DNA of 64,000 bases from Opisthocomus hoazin (taxonomy: Eukaryota; Chordata; Aves; Opisthocomiformes; Opisthocomidae), in assembly GCF_030867145.1 (NCBI RefSeq), contig NC_134416.1, positions 92,667,183-92,731,182 on the forward strand, given 5' to 3'. Shown piece by piece: positions 32,878-46,400 of this stretch (position 1 is its first letter; the number at the start of each line of letters is the position of its first letter). A program made the translations under genes and the position numbers. Under the pieces are notes generated by a model, which was given only the letters and a program-made list of their open reading frames with translations, was not told where the DNA came from and searched no databases.

Positions 32878-34798
32878 ACTCGGATGCCGAGGTTGGTAAA
32901 ACTCCTCTCTGACCAGCTCAACTCTTTGAGAGATTTCTAACAAGCAAAACCAAGGCAATTTCTTTCTGAGCAGGATTTCTTTCCCACTTCATGAGGTCCA
33001 CAGGCTTCCCCTGCTGCTATTGTCTGGCATTAATCTTAAAACGTACAGTATTAGGAGCTACGCCTGTGCCCTTTGTTTCCTTTGTAGAACAGGCTTATGA
33101 TATAGAAAAGTTTTTAATTCAGACCTTTGTCAAAATAGACCATACATGCATATAGGAGAGACTTCAGAGGAAGTATGGATAGCAGAAGAAGCATCAGGAG
33201 AAAGCTGCTTTGAATGCTCCTGAGTCCAGCAAGCTGTATTCCCAAGTGCAAGGAGTACAAGCCTAGTCTCTCCCTTCCCAGCCCTGCGTGCAGCTGCCTC
33301 ACCACCTCCAGGAGCCACCTCAGTCTCAGTCCCCCAACTCCCCTGGGAGCCAGAGCCATGTCGAGGAAAACAGGTAGGAACCAGCTCCTCTGCCCCTCAT
33401 CCCCAGCAGTTCCCCCTACGTCACTGAAGAAAAGCACCTCCTGCCTAAACTGTAAGCCCTCTCCCACCAGGCAGGGTGATTTTACATTGCCCCACATTCA
33501 GGTAGTGGCTAAACAGCACACTTTGGCCTGAAGCCTGTTTTTTAAGCTTTAGTTTTCCTCAGCCGTGGTGTGATTGCTGGGGTAGCAGTGGGATGCTGAC
33601 CTGGAAAGAATGAAATGAGTGGAATACGCTTGCCAAGCATATTCCAAAGAGTAAGTTCGGAAAACCATGTTTTGTTTTTATGTCTATACATTAAATTAAT
33701 CTCTCCAGTCAGCCAGGTTTGCTCAAGAATGTGATTTTGAGAAGGAGTGGCAATTAAAATTCCTTATGTACTTTCCACCCTTAGAGCTGAGGCCAACGCA
33801 TCTTAAAAAACAAAAGCAAACCACAAACACATGTGCACACTACAAGCATCTGGTCACATGACTTCAGTCAATTGATATTTATTTATCTGAAGCCTGATTT
33901 TTGAAAGTGTTGATTGCCACAAGTGATCCCTTGGATCTCTTTATAGGGATGCCTAGCAGACAGACAGACAGATGGAGGGAGGGGAGAAACCTGCCTGTGT
34001 CCTGATGGTTGCCATGTAGCTTCTCTTTTTCCTGTGTAACGATTCTAAAAGCCTCCACCAGCTATTTGAAGGAGGGTTACTACTGGAGGGGATAAGAAAC
34101 AGACTTTCCATCACTTTTAATGCAATGGTTAGAAAAATAAGTATGAGTATTTTCTTCAGCCCTTGTGTCCTATCTATTCCTTTTACTGGCTTTTCACAGT
34201 CTTGGGCTGTCTGCATTCAAAATAACACTTCAAATAGGGCCCCCAGTGGTCCACGACTTTAGTCAAGAATTTAAACCAAACCTAGCCTCCCAGAGACATT
34301 CTTATTTTCCCAAGAGGAGAAGATTTCCACGTGATTTGAGGTTTTAAATGTGTTTTGTTTCATTTATTTTTTTTCAGGAGCTGTCTGCTGAATCCCAGTG
34401 AGACTCAGCTACCTAACCCTCTTAGGGTCCCTTGGAAATCTCACCCTCAGCCAGATAAAGGAGGGTATTTTAGCTGAGGAATGAAGCTAGCATTCACATT
34501 CACATCTGATCCCAGTTTTTGTTCTTAGAGGACACACTTAGAGAACACAGGGACTGAAAAACTAATTGACTGTGGAACTTTCTCACTCTGTTAAACAAAT
34601 GATTGTGTCCAATAACAGAGGCGAGAAAGTGAGGTCAGAGCAGAGATGAGGAACTAAAAGCCAACTGCTGGAATATATGCTATTTTCCTTGTGCATTTAA
34701 AATGAAAGACCTGAATGTCCTCCTGCATCTCAGTGAAAAATGGAAGTAGAACCAAAACAAGGGGAAGTAAAGGCATGTGAAAAAGGAGGCCACAACTC

Positions 34799-34847
34799 TC
34801 TTCTTTTTTTTTTCTTTTTCTTTTTTCTTTTTCTATTTTTTTTGCTC
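34799..34847. repeat. T-rich pyrimidine tract
   Basis: Almost 50 bases of T with scattered C. It could be a degraded poly(T) tail of a minus-strand insertion or simple low complexity. No source element is visible beside it. Confidence 0.8.
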
Positions 34848-35454
34848 TTATGGACTTATTTGTTCAGCACAGTTTGAAGAGGGCAGCTACAAGGTGAAAA
34901 AGTAAGATGGAAAAAAATGCAGTCACGTCTGAAAATAATTCTAAATACATAATAGATCTGCAGTCTCACTTATAGTCTTCAGTTTTATTTAGAGAACTAA
35001 AAACATGAGTTTAACGAAACTTGTTTGTACTTAAGAGGTATAAATGTGCTTATAAAATAAACATAACCTTTAATTACTTGGGAGTCCTACTGAAAGCTAT
35101 ATATGTATCTATAGAGAGACATGCATATGTGTGTGTGGAGGCAGGGATGATATTCAGGCATGGTAATGGAGCAGTATCACGACTTTCTTCCCCTTTTCAA
35201 TAGACTCCTCTCTGGGAGGGAAGGTAGCAACTGCTTAGCAGTGTGATGTTACTAGTATGAGCACCTTACACATCACAGGCACTTAGCATATATGCAAATA
35301 CTGCACTAAAGTGAACTTAAAGAACTAGATACAATTACGTCTGAAACTAGGTCCCCCAAAATGTGAAATTTACCTTGCAATGTGACTAAAGAAAAGTCGC
35401 ACCTTATTTTTCTCTTTTGCAGCATGAACTTCATGCTTCAATGTTAGTTCAGTA

Positions 35455-35589
35455 TCTCTGGAGATATTCAAGACCCACCTGGACACGGTCCTGTGCAGCC
35501 TGCTCTGGGTGACCCTGCTTCGGCAGGGGGGTTGGACTGGATGACCCACAGAGGTCCCTTCCAACCCCGAAACATTCTGTGATTCTGTA
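35455..35589 (+). repeat. Short CR1 LINE 3' end
   Basis: About 135 bases match the last ORF2 codons and 3' UTR of the CR1 type above (CTGGAGATATTCAAGACCC onward) and end with ATTCTGTGATTCTGTA. It is heavily 5'-truncated. Confidence 0.88.
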
Positions 35590-38500
35590 GGGATCCAAAA
35601 GCACCATCTTCTTTTGAAACATTAACAGCCTCTTCTTCAGCATCTGGACTGTTACTAACCCAACCCAATTCTGCTTAAACAGTAAGGTGTAATGAGCTGG
35701 TTTGCTGGTTTTCACTTGGGTTTGATTTTTTTTTTTTTTAATATGGCCTAGCAAAGTAAAACAAGTTAAAGAGCTTTGGCTTAGTTGAGACTGAAAATTA
35801 TCAGGCTTTAGATGCACGCAAGCAAATGTTGCAGTGAACAGCAACTTGGTGCAGTCTGGGTCAAGGCTGGGGAAATCACATTTTGGGGAAGGCACGATCC
35901 CCATTCCACAGCCTCTGAAGACCGCAGTTAAAATTAGATGGTGGATCCTAGCCAGAGAAATAAGACATTTTTTCCCTGTTTTGCAATATATCCAAAAGCC
36001 ATGTTTTCAGGGAGATTTGGTACTATTAACTGAAATTGCTATAATTCTGTCAGACATCCAAGATAAAACATAGACCTTCCCACTCACTTGTGAAACAAAA
36101 GCTGACGGCGAGGTCACAGAGATGAATATGTTCTAGCTTGGAAGAATATTTAGGAAATAAGTATCATATCATTCTCTCCATTAAAGTCAGCTTAAGACAA
36201 ATACATGGGCAGTTTTCAGCTGCATTTAGGGACACCTAGTCTGAATCTCAGGTTTCAAAGGTGATCTGAACTTCAGGAATAATTACTAGCCACTCTGTTG
36301 AAACCAGGCCCCTTTCCAGTTTCACATCCCTTGCATTAGACCTCCAAGACCTGACTTCTCTTCTGAAAACCTAAAGTTTTCGAAACCTATACCTACAGAA
36401 AGAGAGCCCAGAAACTTAGTCCTTAGCATCCCGGGCAAGTCTCTGTGGACAAGCTTGAGGTGAAAGGGTGACCAGAGTTCAGACCTGCGACCTTCGAGGG
36501 GCCAGAGCTCTGAGTCACCAAAACGGCGGCTGAAATAGCATATTTGCACAGTTCCTCTGACGAGAAACCTGGATGTCAGAAGGGGAAAATTTTGATTCTC
36601 ATGGGAAAAAAATTTGGTAAACATGTTTCACATCGAGCACGATCTGCCCACATAGGCAAATCCACTTTGCAGCCCTCTGTTAGTTTTTCTCCTTATTTAG
36701 TAAGAAAACATATATCTAAATGTAATCTTTTTCATTTTCTTGCGGCTGAAGCCTCACTTATGGGCTTCCAAAATGTCACCACTGATGAGCAAAGTCTAAC
36801 CTCAATGTTTGGTGAAAAAACACAGGAAAGGCAGCACCTCCCCTGAGGAACAGAGTAGAAGCAGTAAGTGGTATTTCCAAACAAGTGGACAAACAAAAAT
36901 ACACAAAGCAGCCACTACAAAGTCAGTGTACCTCTTCTTGTTTCTTCGGGATATTTAAGGTGAATCAAAGCCAAACCAGGGGCTCATGCAACTACAGGGA
37001 AACAGTCCAGATGTTCAGGCCATTTTCCTGTGGTATTTCGTGATGAAAAACTGCGTAGCGCAACAGTTCTTACTCTAAGCTCCTCAGTGTTTCTATGTTG
37101 TTCCACATAAAATAGATACCGACAGCAAAGATCCAGCTGCTTTTTGTTTAGCAGTTGTTATTTTGTGGAATGGTAAATTGCCATTTGGGATGTGAGAAGA
37201 GGGATTTCTTTGAGGATAGGTGACAGTGGTAAGGCAGAAATATCTTTTTTTTTTCTTTTCCCCTCTTAATTCTCTTTCTTTCTCAAAGGATCTGGGTTTT
37301 GTAGTGAGTATCCATGCTGGAAGCGACATGGGTGTCTAACACTTACCAGTGTTGTCTAGTATGAGAGAGCGAGAGCCTCCTAGCATACTCTCAAAGGCTG
37401 ACAGAAAAGAACACTCATTATAACTTATTCCTATCCTTAAGCTAAATAACTGTTTTACAGAACTCCTGGGCAATGTACAAGAAATACCCATATGCAAAAT
37501 GATAGTTGCCAGAGAAATCATATCCCTCTATCAAAGCTGTATTTATCTTCCAATCCTCTTTTTTAATTGAAAGGTCATTTTAATTAGCAAGTGGGGGCAG
37601 GGAGTTGTTGTTGGTAGGCACAGCCCCATATTGATGGTTCCTCTATACGTCACTGCATGAGCATTAACATTGCTCTGATAATCTTGCTGGCAAGCAAAGA
37701 AACAACTATCATGTTACTTGAAAGAACTGAAGCTACATTGTATAGCAGTCATTAGTCTCCTTGAATCTACTCATAATGATGAATGCATCATTCTGCCTGC
37801 CTGCAACTTGTGTAATAAACAGCACAGCCAAGTCTTTTCCAGTTCTGTTATTCTGTTTTAAAAAACACTGACATTTTCTTAAACAGACATAATTTACAAT
37901 TTCAAGTAACACAACAGTGCCTTGGTGTGTAAGGGCCAGCAAGTAAACAAGACTCCTTTCACAAAGATTAAAAGAAAAAATAAAAAACACAGTCTCGTGC
38001 TCTCTGAGGTCACCATGGCTTAAAACCGGGGTGAGGGGGGAGGAACCAGGATCTTTCTGTGACATATCTTTGGCTTTGAAACATGTATTATGCTCCCACA
38101 CCAGAAACCCCAAGTGCAAATAGAGTTAAAAGCAATATGCAATGCCCTCTGGGGACAAAGAGTTGCCTGCATCTACACCATCCTATTAAAGCACCTCAGG
38201 CAGCAGTTTTGGGGTCTGAGCACCCATGCTGTTTTGATCCCTGATTTATATTCCCAGCTTGCCTGAGTTCCCCAACTGCAACACCACATGGGAAACATTG
38301 GGAGTACCCAGCTCTCACAGTATCCACCACAGTGTCTCATAGGCACCATCTGGCTGAAGCACCTTGTTGGGCACCACTGCCTGGAGCATCCCCCACCTGC
38401 CAACATGTACCCCATCAGTCTGCACGGGATGCCCCTCACCACTCACACTGCCAGACAGAAATCACTTTCCTTTATAGGATGGGCTCAGCAGCATACCTGT

Positions 38501-41500
38501 CATCTGTGTGCCACACATCTATTCTGGAAAGCACAAGGGGGTGCTCCTGAACTAGCTGGCAAAGTCCTGACATCTGGTGAGATATCAGTAAATAACATGT
38601 TATTTACATATTACACCAATCTATTTACTGCTGTGGCACAGGTCTAGAGGAGGTCGGGGGCAGCCAAGGAGTGGATGAACTTGCCTCTCCTGCCTTGTGT
38701 AGGAGCTGCTGTAAAGGCCCATGGAGGTGGCCTTTCATGTCCGGAATTAGCTTCTTGCTCTGTTTTTTCCATGTCTGGAGGACAACATGCTTCCCCCTGT
38801 GGGAGACTGTAACATATGCCATAAGATAAAACTGTTTTTCTGTCACGGGATGTTCGCTGAGGGTGTTAGCCTTGAATCACAGCCCTGGCATTAATACAGC
38901 CTATGGGAACCATCTTATCGCTGGCTATCGTGGCAGTGGGTTCATTTCCCCGCCCAGGCAGAGCACTTGTCAGCCCACTGTTCCCTCTGTTGCCCTCCCA
39001 TCTTTGCAGGTTGCACTCTGGACAAGGGGATCAACATGGCACTGTAGGACGCAAGTGAGGAGAGGCAGCTGGGTGTCTATGGGATTGTGTGATCAAGATG
39101 AACTAGGTCTAAGGCTTGTGTCTAGAAGGACTATGGCAGAGGGCTTGTGGAACACAAATGCTTGAAGTAGCCCCTTGTAGTGTGAACAAGCTTGCTTGGA
39201 GATTCATGAAAAGCTTACAAGGTGGATGCCGCATACCCTACATTGCTCTGAGAGGAAGCTGCTTAAGATTAGCCTAGCAGAGTTAGCAGATAGCGGAGTT
39301 TTTTCATCTGAGCTTGATCTTTCTTCAGCTGAGCTCAGTGATTTGCCTTCTGCTGGTTTCAAGACACAGGATCACACATTTGAACTCTGTTTTTCTTCTT
39401 TAAAAAGCCAGTGTAAAATTTTCTGGAGCTGATTCCCTTTTATTACTGGTGTTCTGCTACCTCCATTCTTCCCTCTTAGAGCTTTAGCACTGGGGAAACT
39501 TGGAGCAGACCTGCGGTCCTCAGGTTGCAGCAGTAGTATGGCTTTACATGAACTTCTGATGGATGTCACAGCTGAATAAACCATCACATATGTAACTGCC
39601 TCAGACAAAATGAATCAATAAAAGTCTTTCTTCCCCCGAGGATTATCAGCTCTGGGTTAGTGACCTGAGGTCCAGAATCCGAAATCCTTCACTAAAAATT
39701 CTGCCTCTCCATTCTACCAACCCCTGGACCTGCAGCAGGAAGGAACAGCATCTTGTTGAATGCAGCAGACTTTGAAAAGTACATGACTGCTACGTTAAAA
39801 TTGTGATGGACTGAAAAGAGCAGGTGATACACACACTGCAACACTGGCATTGTCAAAGAAGTGAGCAGAACCAGTCTGCGAGTGCAAATCTTCCTCACAG
39901 GCTCCCAGAGCAGCTAAAGTGAGAAACACAACAGTAAGACAGTCTGGAGGGCAAGCAGAAGTGCATTGAATACTGTCCCAGACATCTGAGCTCTGCCTTC
40001 ATGGCTCAGACTCATTGCATCACAAGTAAGTTTGTTTAAGTATTGGGGCTTTCTTTTGTCCTTTAATGGATGTTGGGTCACGGAAATACTAAAAAAAAAC
40101 ATCATTAAAGGAGGAAAGACCCCAATGTGTTTACATTCTAGGCTCCAGATGAGATCCTGAATGTCCTAAGCAGTGTGACAAAGGCTACTGTCAGGAGATG
40201 TTTTATGACTGAGCAGAAGCAGGAACTGTAGTGACTCGCACACAACGGCCTGTACCGGGATATTTCCAGAAAATTTCACAAATGTGATTAGTTCAAATAG
40301 CTCAGATAATGATTAGGTAAGAATAAAAATGTGGGGGCTTTATCTGAATGAAATTCAAGCTTTGAACCTTTTCCAAAACATCTTGGTCTGGGGTACCCTG
40401 CCTATGTATATTCAGTTTTTTGGTCACGCTTGCGTTTTGCTGAAGGAGCAAGTTTGATATTTTCTTTACTCTTTCCTCATCTTCCGAAACTTCAGTCCAC
40501 ATCAGTAAAATAACATGATCTACAGGCAAAATAGTCATATTTTTCTGTTGTCTACAGGCTAGAGAAAATTTTAAATCAAATCTGAAATTAAAAAATTGGC
40601 AGAATATGAATTGAAGCTGGTATTAACTAGAAACTTCAGCACAAAGTATATTCGCCTGATCAAAGCAATATTCTATATCCAATGGAGGCTTTTGAAGAAT
40701 ATTTAGAAGTAAAACAAGTGGGAAAAATCTCTCTGTGCCAAATTTTGGGCTGTTTTTTAAACACACATCAAGGCAAAGCCATAAAGCAGCCAATTGCCTA
40801 TCTTCTGCCAAGAGCAGCATTCCCTCTCTCTCCCCCTCACTTTTTCCTTCCTCCTCCCTCCAGACGAACAAGATCAAGATCAAGAAAATTGTATCAGGTC
40901 CTTGAAGCAGTTTTCAAGTTTGCAGGAGTATCGCGCTCACTTGAGTACAGACATGTACAGATGACCAAGTACCTTTAGATGTTGCTGCCTCTGCCACCAC
41001 CAAGAAGCAATCCCAGGACTATGGAGGCAGTTAGTGGTATAGAGAGGTGACTGAGGGAAGCAGAGAATTTGGTAGCCAGTGGAAAGCTAAAAAGCAGAAG
41101 TGGGGTCATAGAGGGAGGGAGAGAGCGGGTAGCATTTGCTCTGGATGCCAAAAATGTCTCCCTACAGCTGTGTGCTAATATTATGATTATTATTTTGGCA
41201 GAAGCCTTTTTGTTTTCTTTCCCAAGCTGATCCTGCTCCCCTCTTGTGCAGGTATTGAGCTTGTGCTGGGCTTAAAAAGCTAAAGAAACAAGGCCATCAG
41301 TTTTAGATTTGCTGTGGTCTATCCAAGATATATAGCACAGGGTAGCAAGGGAAAGCAGGAGGAGGGGAGAAAAGGGCCATGGTAATGGTCACAATCTGGG
41401 TAAGGACTTTTGACCCTTCTAATCATTTTAGTCCAGGATGAAAAGGTGACAGACATGAAGAGAAAAAGTTTGAACTTCGGATTGCCTCCGATGCAAGTAA

Positions 41501-42543
41501 CTGATGCAAATAATCCGGTGTATCTGATTAGCCTGAAGCTATCTGAAACATTAAAAAAGCTTTAATACTAGAATATTTTATTGGAGGAAGTTATGGTCAG
41601 ATCCTTCTACTGCTTTCTCTCTCACTCTTCCTTCTTCTATCAAACTACAGTATGTATATCGTTAAAGACCTTTTACAGCTGTCACTAGATTACGTCAGCT
41701 GAAGCCCTCTGCACATCACATGCTGAATCAGCAGCCCTCCAAACAGCACTGCCCGTGACAGGCACAGATGTCCAGTGACAGCAGGGCAGTTTCAGTTTCT
41801 CGAAAGCTTGAAAAATGTCTTACATACAGTTAAACTTTTGGTCTTGAGCAAAATTATTCCTTAGATACTCAATTCCTGAGAATTATTCCCCCCACAAATT
41901 ATTCCTTTTTCCCTCAGAAAACAAAGCTCTGCACTCTGAGGTGTTCCTGCATCCCTCCTGTGACAGGGAGTCCCTGCAACATAAGGCTTCTGAGCACATT
42001 GTCTCAAAACTCCCTGGCACAGGGAAGCATGACAAAATATGAGGCACGATACAAGTCTTATCTGGGTACAAATAGGAGCAGAAGCTGAATTTGTGAGTAT
42101 CAGTCAAGCATGTTGTGATTTAGATTATTGACATAAGAGGAGGCATTCAGTCTTAAATTAACGTTCCAGTAGCCCCTATTTCCACATTCTACTTCCTTTT
42201 TTTTCTCGTTCTTTATTCTGACATTCATTTTCCTATGTTTCTTCCCTCAGTAAGCCTGTTACTTTTGTCATACATCTTTTTCTTTCTTCTACTTACAAGT
42301 CCTTACAATATTTTACATACTTTTTCTTCTTTGTGCTGTCTCTTTTCTGCCAAACTCCATTTTCTTGTGTCTGAAACAGCTACACTCATTTGTCCTTTTT
42401 AGGGCCTCTATCCTGTAAACCATCTTAAATCAGAAAACACTTAAGTACATGTTTAGCACTGGAGTTAATTTTACATGAAGTGCAAGGTAAGCATTTACCT
42501 GAAGTCGATGAAAGTTCAACTGCTTTGCCAAACAGGTGTAAAT
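35590..42543. other. Non-coding stretch
   Basis: About 7 kb with no gene or transposable element that I can name. A patch at 37560-37690 has TTAATTGAAAGGTCATTTTAA-like homeodomain-type motifs and could be a conserved regulatory element, but this cannot be shown from one sequence. Confidence 0.5.
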
Positions 42544-42573
42544 TTTATATATATATATACATACATGCATATA
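42544..42573. repeat. (TA)n simple repeat
   Basis: TTATATATATATATAC followed by ATACATGCATATA, a short AT microsatellite just left of the CR1 copy at 42645. Confidence 0.85.
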
Positions 42574-42644
42574 AGATAAATGCTTTGGTTTGAAACTGAA
42601 GAGCTTTACAGAAGGAGAACGGCTGGCTCATGCAAAGGAATTGG

Positions 42645-43400
42645 CAAATTTTAACCTCTGTCTTGGGTCCTGCACCTGGGGAGGAACAACCCCATGCACC
42701 AGTACAGGCTTGGAGTGGAACTGCTGGAGAGCAGCTCTGTGGAGAGGGACCTGGGTGTCCTGGTGGACGACAGGTTGACTATGAGCCAGCAGTGTGCCCT
42801 GGCTGCCAAGAAAGCTAATGGGATACTGGGATGCATTAGGAGGAGTGTGGCCCGCAGGTCGAGGGAGGTTCTCCTTCCCCTCTACTCTGCCCTAGTGAAG
42901 CTGCATCTGGAGCACTCTGTCCAGTTCTGGGCTCCCCAGCTCAAGAAAGATGAGGAGCTACTGGAGAGAGTCCAGCGGAGGGCTACGAGGATGATGAGGG
43001 GACTGGAGAGGCTGAGGGAGCTGGGCTTGTTCAGCCTGAAGAAGAGAAGGCTGAAAGGGGACCTAATAATTGTTTATAAATATATGAAGGGTGGGTGTCA
43101 AGAGGATGGGGCCAGACTCTTTTCAGTGGTGCCCAGTGACAGGACAAGGGGCAATGGGCACAAATTGAAGCAGAGGAAGTTCCGTCTGAACAAGAGGAAG
43201 AACTTCTTCACTCTGAGCATGATGGAGCCCTGGCACAGGCTGCCCAGGGAGGTTGTGGAGTCTCCTTCACTGGAGATATTCAAGATCCACCTGGACAAGA
43301 TCCTGTGCAGCCTGCTATAGGCAACCCTGCTTCAGCGGGGGGGTTGGACTAGAAGACCCACAGAGGTCCCTTCCAACTCCTACCATTCTGTGATTCTGTA
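42645..43400 (+). pseudogene. CR1 LINE 3' fragment with end of ORF2
   Basis: This fragment is 5'-truncated, as is usual for CR1. The frame from 42694 to 43320 is open for about 208 residues and matches the end of the CR1 reverse-transcriptase ORF2: [19 protein letters not shown] near the start, [11 protein letters not shown] in the middle, and [18 protein letters not shown] near the end. A short deletion removes a few codons after the RGLE motif (HLSYEERL in the copy at 31617-32132). The 3' UTR has the typical TTGGACTAGAAGACCCACAG stretch and ends with two ATTCTGTG-type units at 43385-43400. It is a dead fragment and not a host gene. Confidence 0.92.
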
Positions 43401-46400
43401 AGACATATTACATTCATCATCATCACTCATCTCGGTGCCTATCAAATAAGACCCCACACAAAACACATCCTCTCTTCATCCATGACACATGGGTGGGGTT
43501 TCTTTCCCAACTGTTCATTCTCTGGTGCATTGGACCTCTGCAGAGAGCAGCACCCGCTGCGCTAGAAGGACAGCAGGGGCAAGTAAGACATCCTGGAGTT
43601 GCTCTGGTACAGGGCACAAGTGTTCTATCTAGAAGATGTCCACCAACTCAAGATGATGCCTGAAGCTCTGCAAAGCAGTTAAGCTGACCTGTCTTCATGT
43701 GGGCTTAACAGAGTTTCTCGCTGTGAACCTGCAGAGGCAGGTGGCATGGCCACGGCACCACGGCACGCAGACAACCACCCAGGGAGCTCCTTCATATTGC
43801 AGGGCAAGCACGTTTACAGCAGCAGGGAGCTCAGCAGACTTTCACAGGGTTCCCATCTGCTGCTACTCATTGTTTGTACTGAAATTTAGGTGTACCCTCA
43901 AATACTAATTTTTCCATACAACTCATGTTGCAGCTTTCCGGTTGCACACAGAAATCCCCCCTCTCCCCGTGCCTTTAGCAGCACTTCATTCTGTCTTGAC
44001 CCAGGCACCTTCACTTTGTCATCTGGATACTCTTAAAACCAGGAGTAATAGTTTCAGACACAGGATAGATGTGGCTTTCAAACCAGAGCTGTTTTCCACG
44101 CAGAATTCAAGAACGAAGGCAGAGGAGTTTGTGTCTACTTGTGCTAGTGGTCTCTGCCAGAAGCAGGGCTTGACCCACACACTCTCTCTGCCTTTCTTCC
44201 TGCACGAGTTACTTTTTGCTCTGTGCTCAGTTCGTTGCTTTTGCTGGACCTGTGCTCAGGTGCTCTATTTTCACATTGTATTGGGAGTCTGAACTGTGAA
44301 TTCCATTGGGAACTGATTGCCTTAAAAGCTGGGCTTTACAGAGCCTGTATCCATTGGGGGATTCAGCCGTTACATCCGTTTAGATATGGCAAGAGTACCA
44401 AATATGTTTTAGTACTTTACTGAACAAAAATTATATTAACATTTATAAGAACTACTTCCACAAGCAAGTAATTGTAAAACTGGGAGCCATTTTGTTTTGT
44501 TTTACTTCTACTTTCAGAGCCTGCTCTCAGAGTAAGACCTTGGGTGAGGAGGTAGAAAGGCAATTACTTCCCGTGTAGTGGACGAATGTGCCAAAGGAGA
44601 GAAACTGAATGTTTGATGCATTCCCCAAGACCAATATTCCACAATTAGAAAAATATACTACCTCCCCTGTAACTCTGTGAATAGAAAATGAAGCAACTTA
44701 CCTACCCTTAATTATCTATATTTTGTAGTTTTATGGACATTGAACGTTGTGTGCTAATTTGCATACATTAGCATGCAATTTACATGCTTACTTCAAGGTA
44801 GTCAGTTTTATTGCCATTACCTTTTGTGGCCTATTTCTCTAACGACTGTAATGGAATACAGAAAAGATTTGTCATTGTGTTTACACTGTTACCTTACACA
44901 TGCATGTCAGAATAATGTGTCATGCTGAGAAGTGGGAATTTTCATGCAAAAGGTTTTGCTTTCAAGCCTGAGCCACTTCTTGACCACCCACCCTGCTGTA
45001 TTTTATAATGCTGCCTATATTTCTTCGGCCACCGATCTTTTTTTTCACCCACATAAGGGCACAAAATATTTTAAAAGTCAGGTACGAGCATAGAAATTTA
45101 CTGCATTGTCTGCAGTAAAAAAAGAAAGTCAGACACGAGAATTAATGGGTCCTACTCTGTCTATCAGCACCTAAAGGCACAGAGAGAGAAAAATAATCTG
45201 CAGCTGGGGAAAGCTGAGCAGGGTCAAAGGGCAGTGCCTGCATCTGCATTCACTGAGGAGCAGAGGGGAAAAATAAAGGGTCTCTTTTTGTTGCAGCTCA
45301 GCACTATTTTAAGAAGTGCAGATACTAACTTAATTACCACAGTTCTTGTTTGCACTAGAGCACTGCAGCAGCCTATAAATCAATACCTAAGGTCACATTG
45401 CTAAAAGCACTGAAAAACAGTCTTTTCTTTCACTGTAGCATGATGTTTGCTGCTCCTGCATCAGTGTCATGAGAGTTCAATATCAGCTAGCGAAGAGGGC
45501 TAAAACCATGCTTACCAAAGAGATGAGAATTTCAAAGTAGTAAGGTGCAAAGCGAGCAAGTCCAGCTCGTGGTAGATATCATGACTGCATCAAACCTTCT
45601 GTCCTGAGACAGGAGATGCATCAACAGGTGCCCGGGAGCATGAAATGTGTTTCACTCTGTGCTAGTTTCCTGTTCTGGAGACTAAGCTTATGGGAGAAGA
45701 GCAGATCTGAAAAAATCACAGTTATTTTTCCTGAGTACAACTTTGGCAACTTTAGCACACATTGGAAATCAGTGATACATGTGCATGCATGACATCTTAT
45801 TTTAATAAATTTTAGGGAACGGGGCTCAGGAGTTGCAAAAATAGTTTTTGGGGTTTTTTTTCTATTTGCTTTTCTATTATACCTGCTGGCCCAAATATTT
45901 CACAACCTTTGGAAGAGAAAACAATTCAGATGAGATTGGGAAGATATGGAAAAAGCTACTTCAGCTGAGATACGCTTGGCATAGCATTGAATGGTTTAGC
46001 CAGAGATAGGCTGCTTTTTGTCTGGGTTCATAGTGGCAGTATGCAGCCAATATTAATATTAGGTAGGTAAAGAACTTGAATGCAGGTGCCCAGGGTACAA
46101 CAAGAAAGAGACACAGGAACCTGTAAATGCCTAGTTTAGATGCTAGCTCCTCTACAGATTTGCTGGTTACAGACTAATGTATGGAGCTTATAAAAAGTGT
46201 TTCGAGCTACCACTTCTAGAATCCCTGGTTTTCAACCCAAACACAGTCCCTGAAGTTCTGCTGTACAAGTGGCAGAGCGTGGACACATGTCCAGGAGCTA
46301 ATCATCTCGGGAATGCACTATGCAGCTCATCAACACGTCCTCTGATTTAGAAGGAGAGCCTCAGACAATGTATTTTGGACTCCACAAGTGGTGTTTTCTG

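Larger units (their letters stand above)
32150..35454. other. Non-coding stretch with simple repeats
   Basis: It holds the GCT repeat, a short CAGA run near 33958 and the T-rich tract. The open frames at 33114-33531 overlap on opposite strands and show no family signature. Confidence 0.55.

Noticed and set aside
34376..34410. TTTTTTTTCAG acceptor-like site
   Set aside because: No suitable donor or open frame follows within exon distance.
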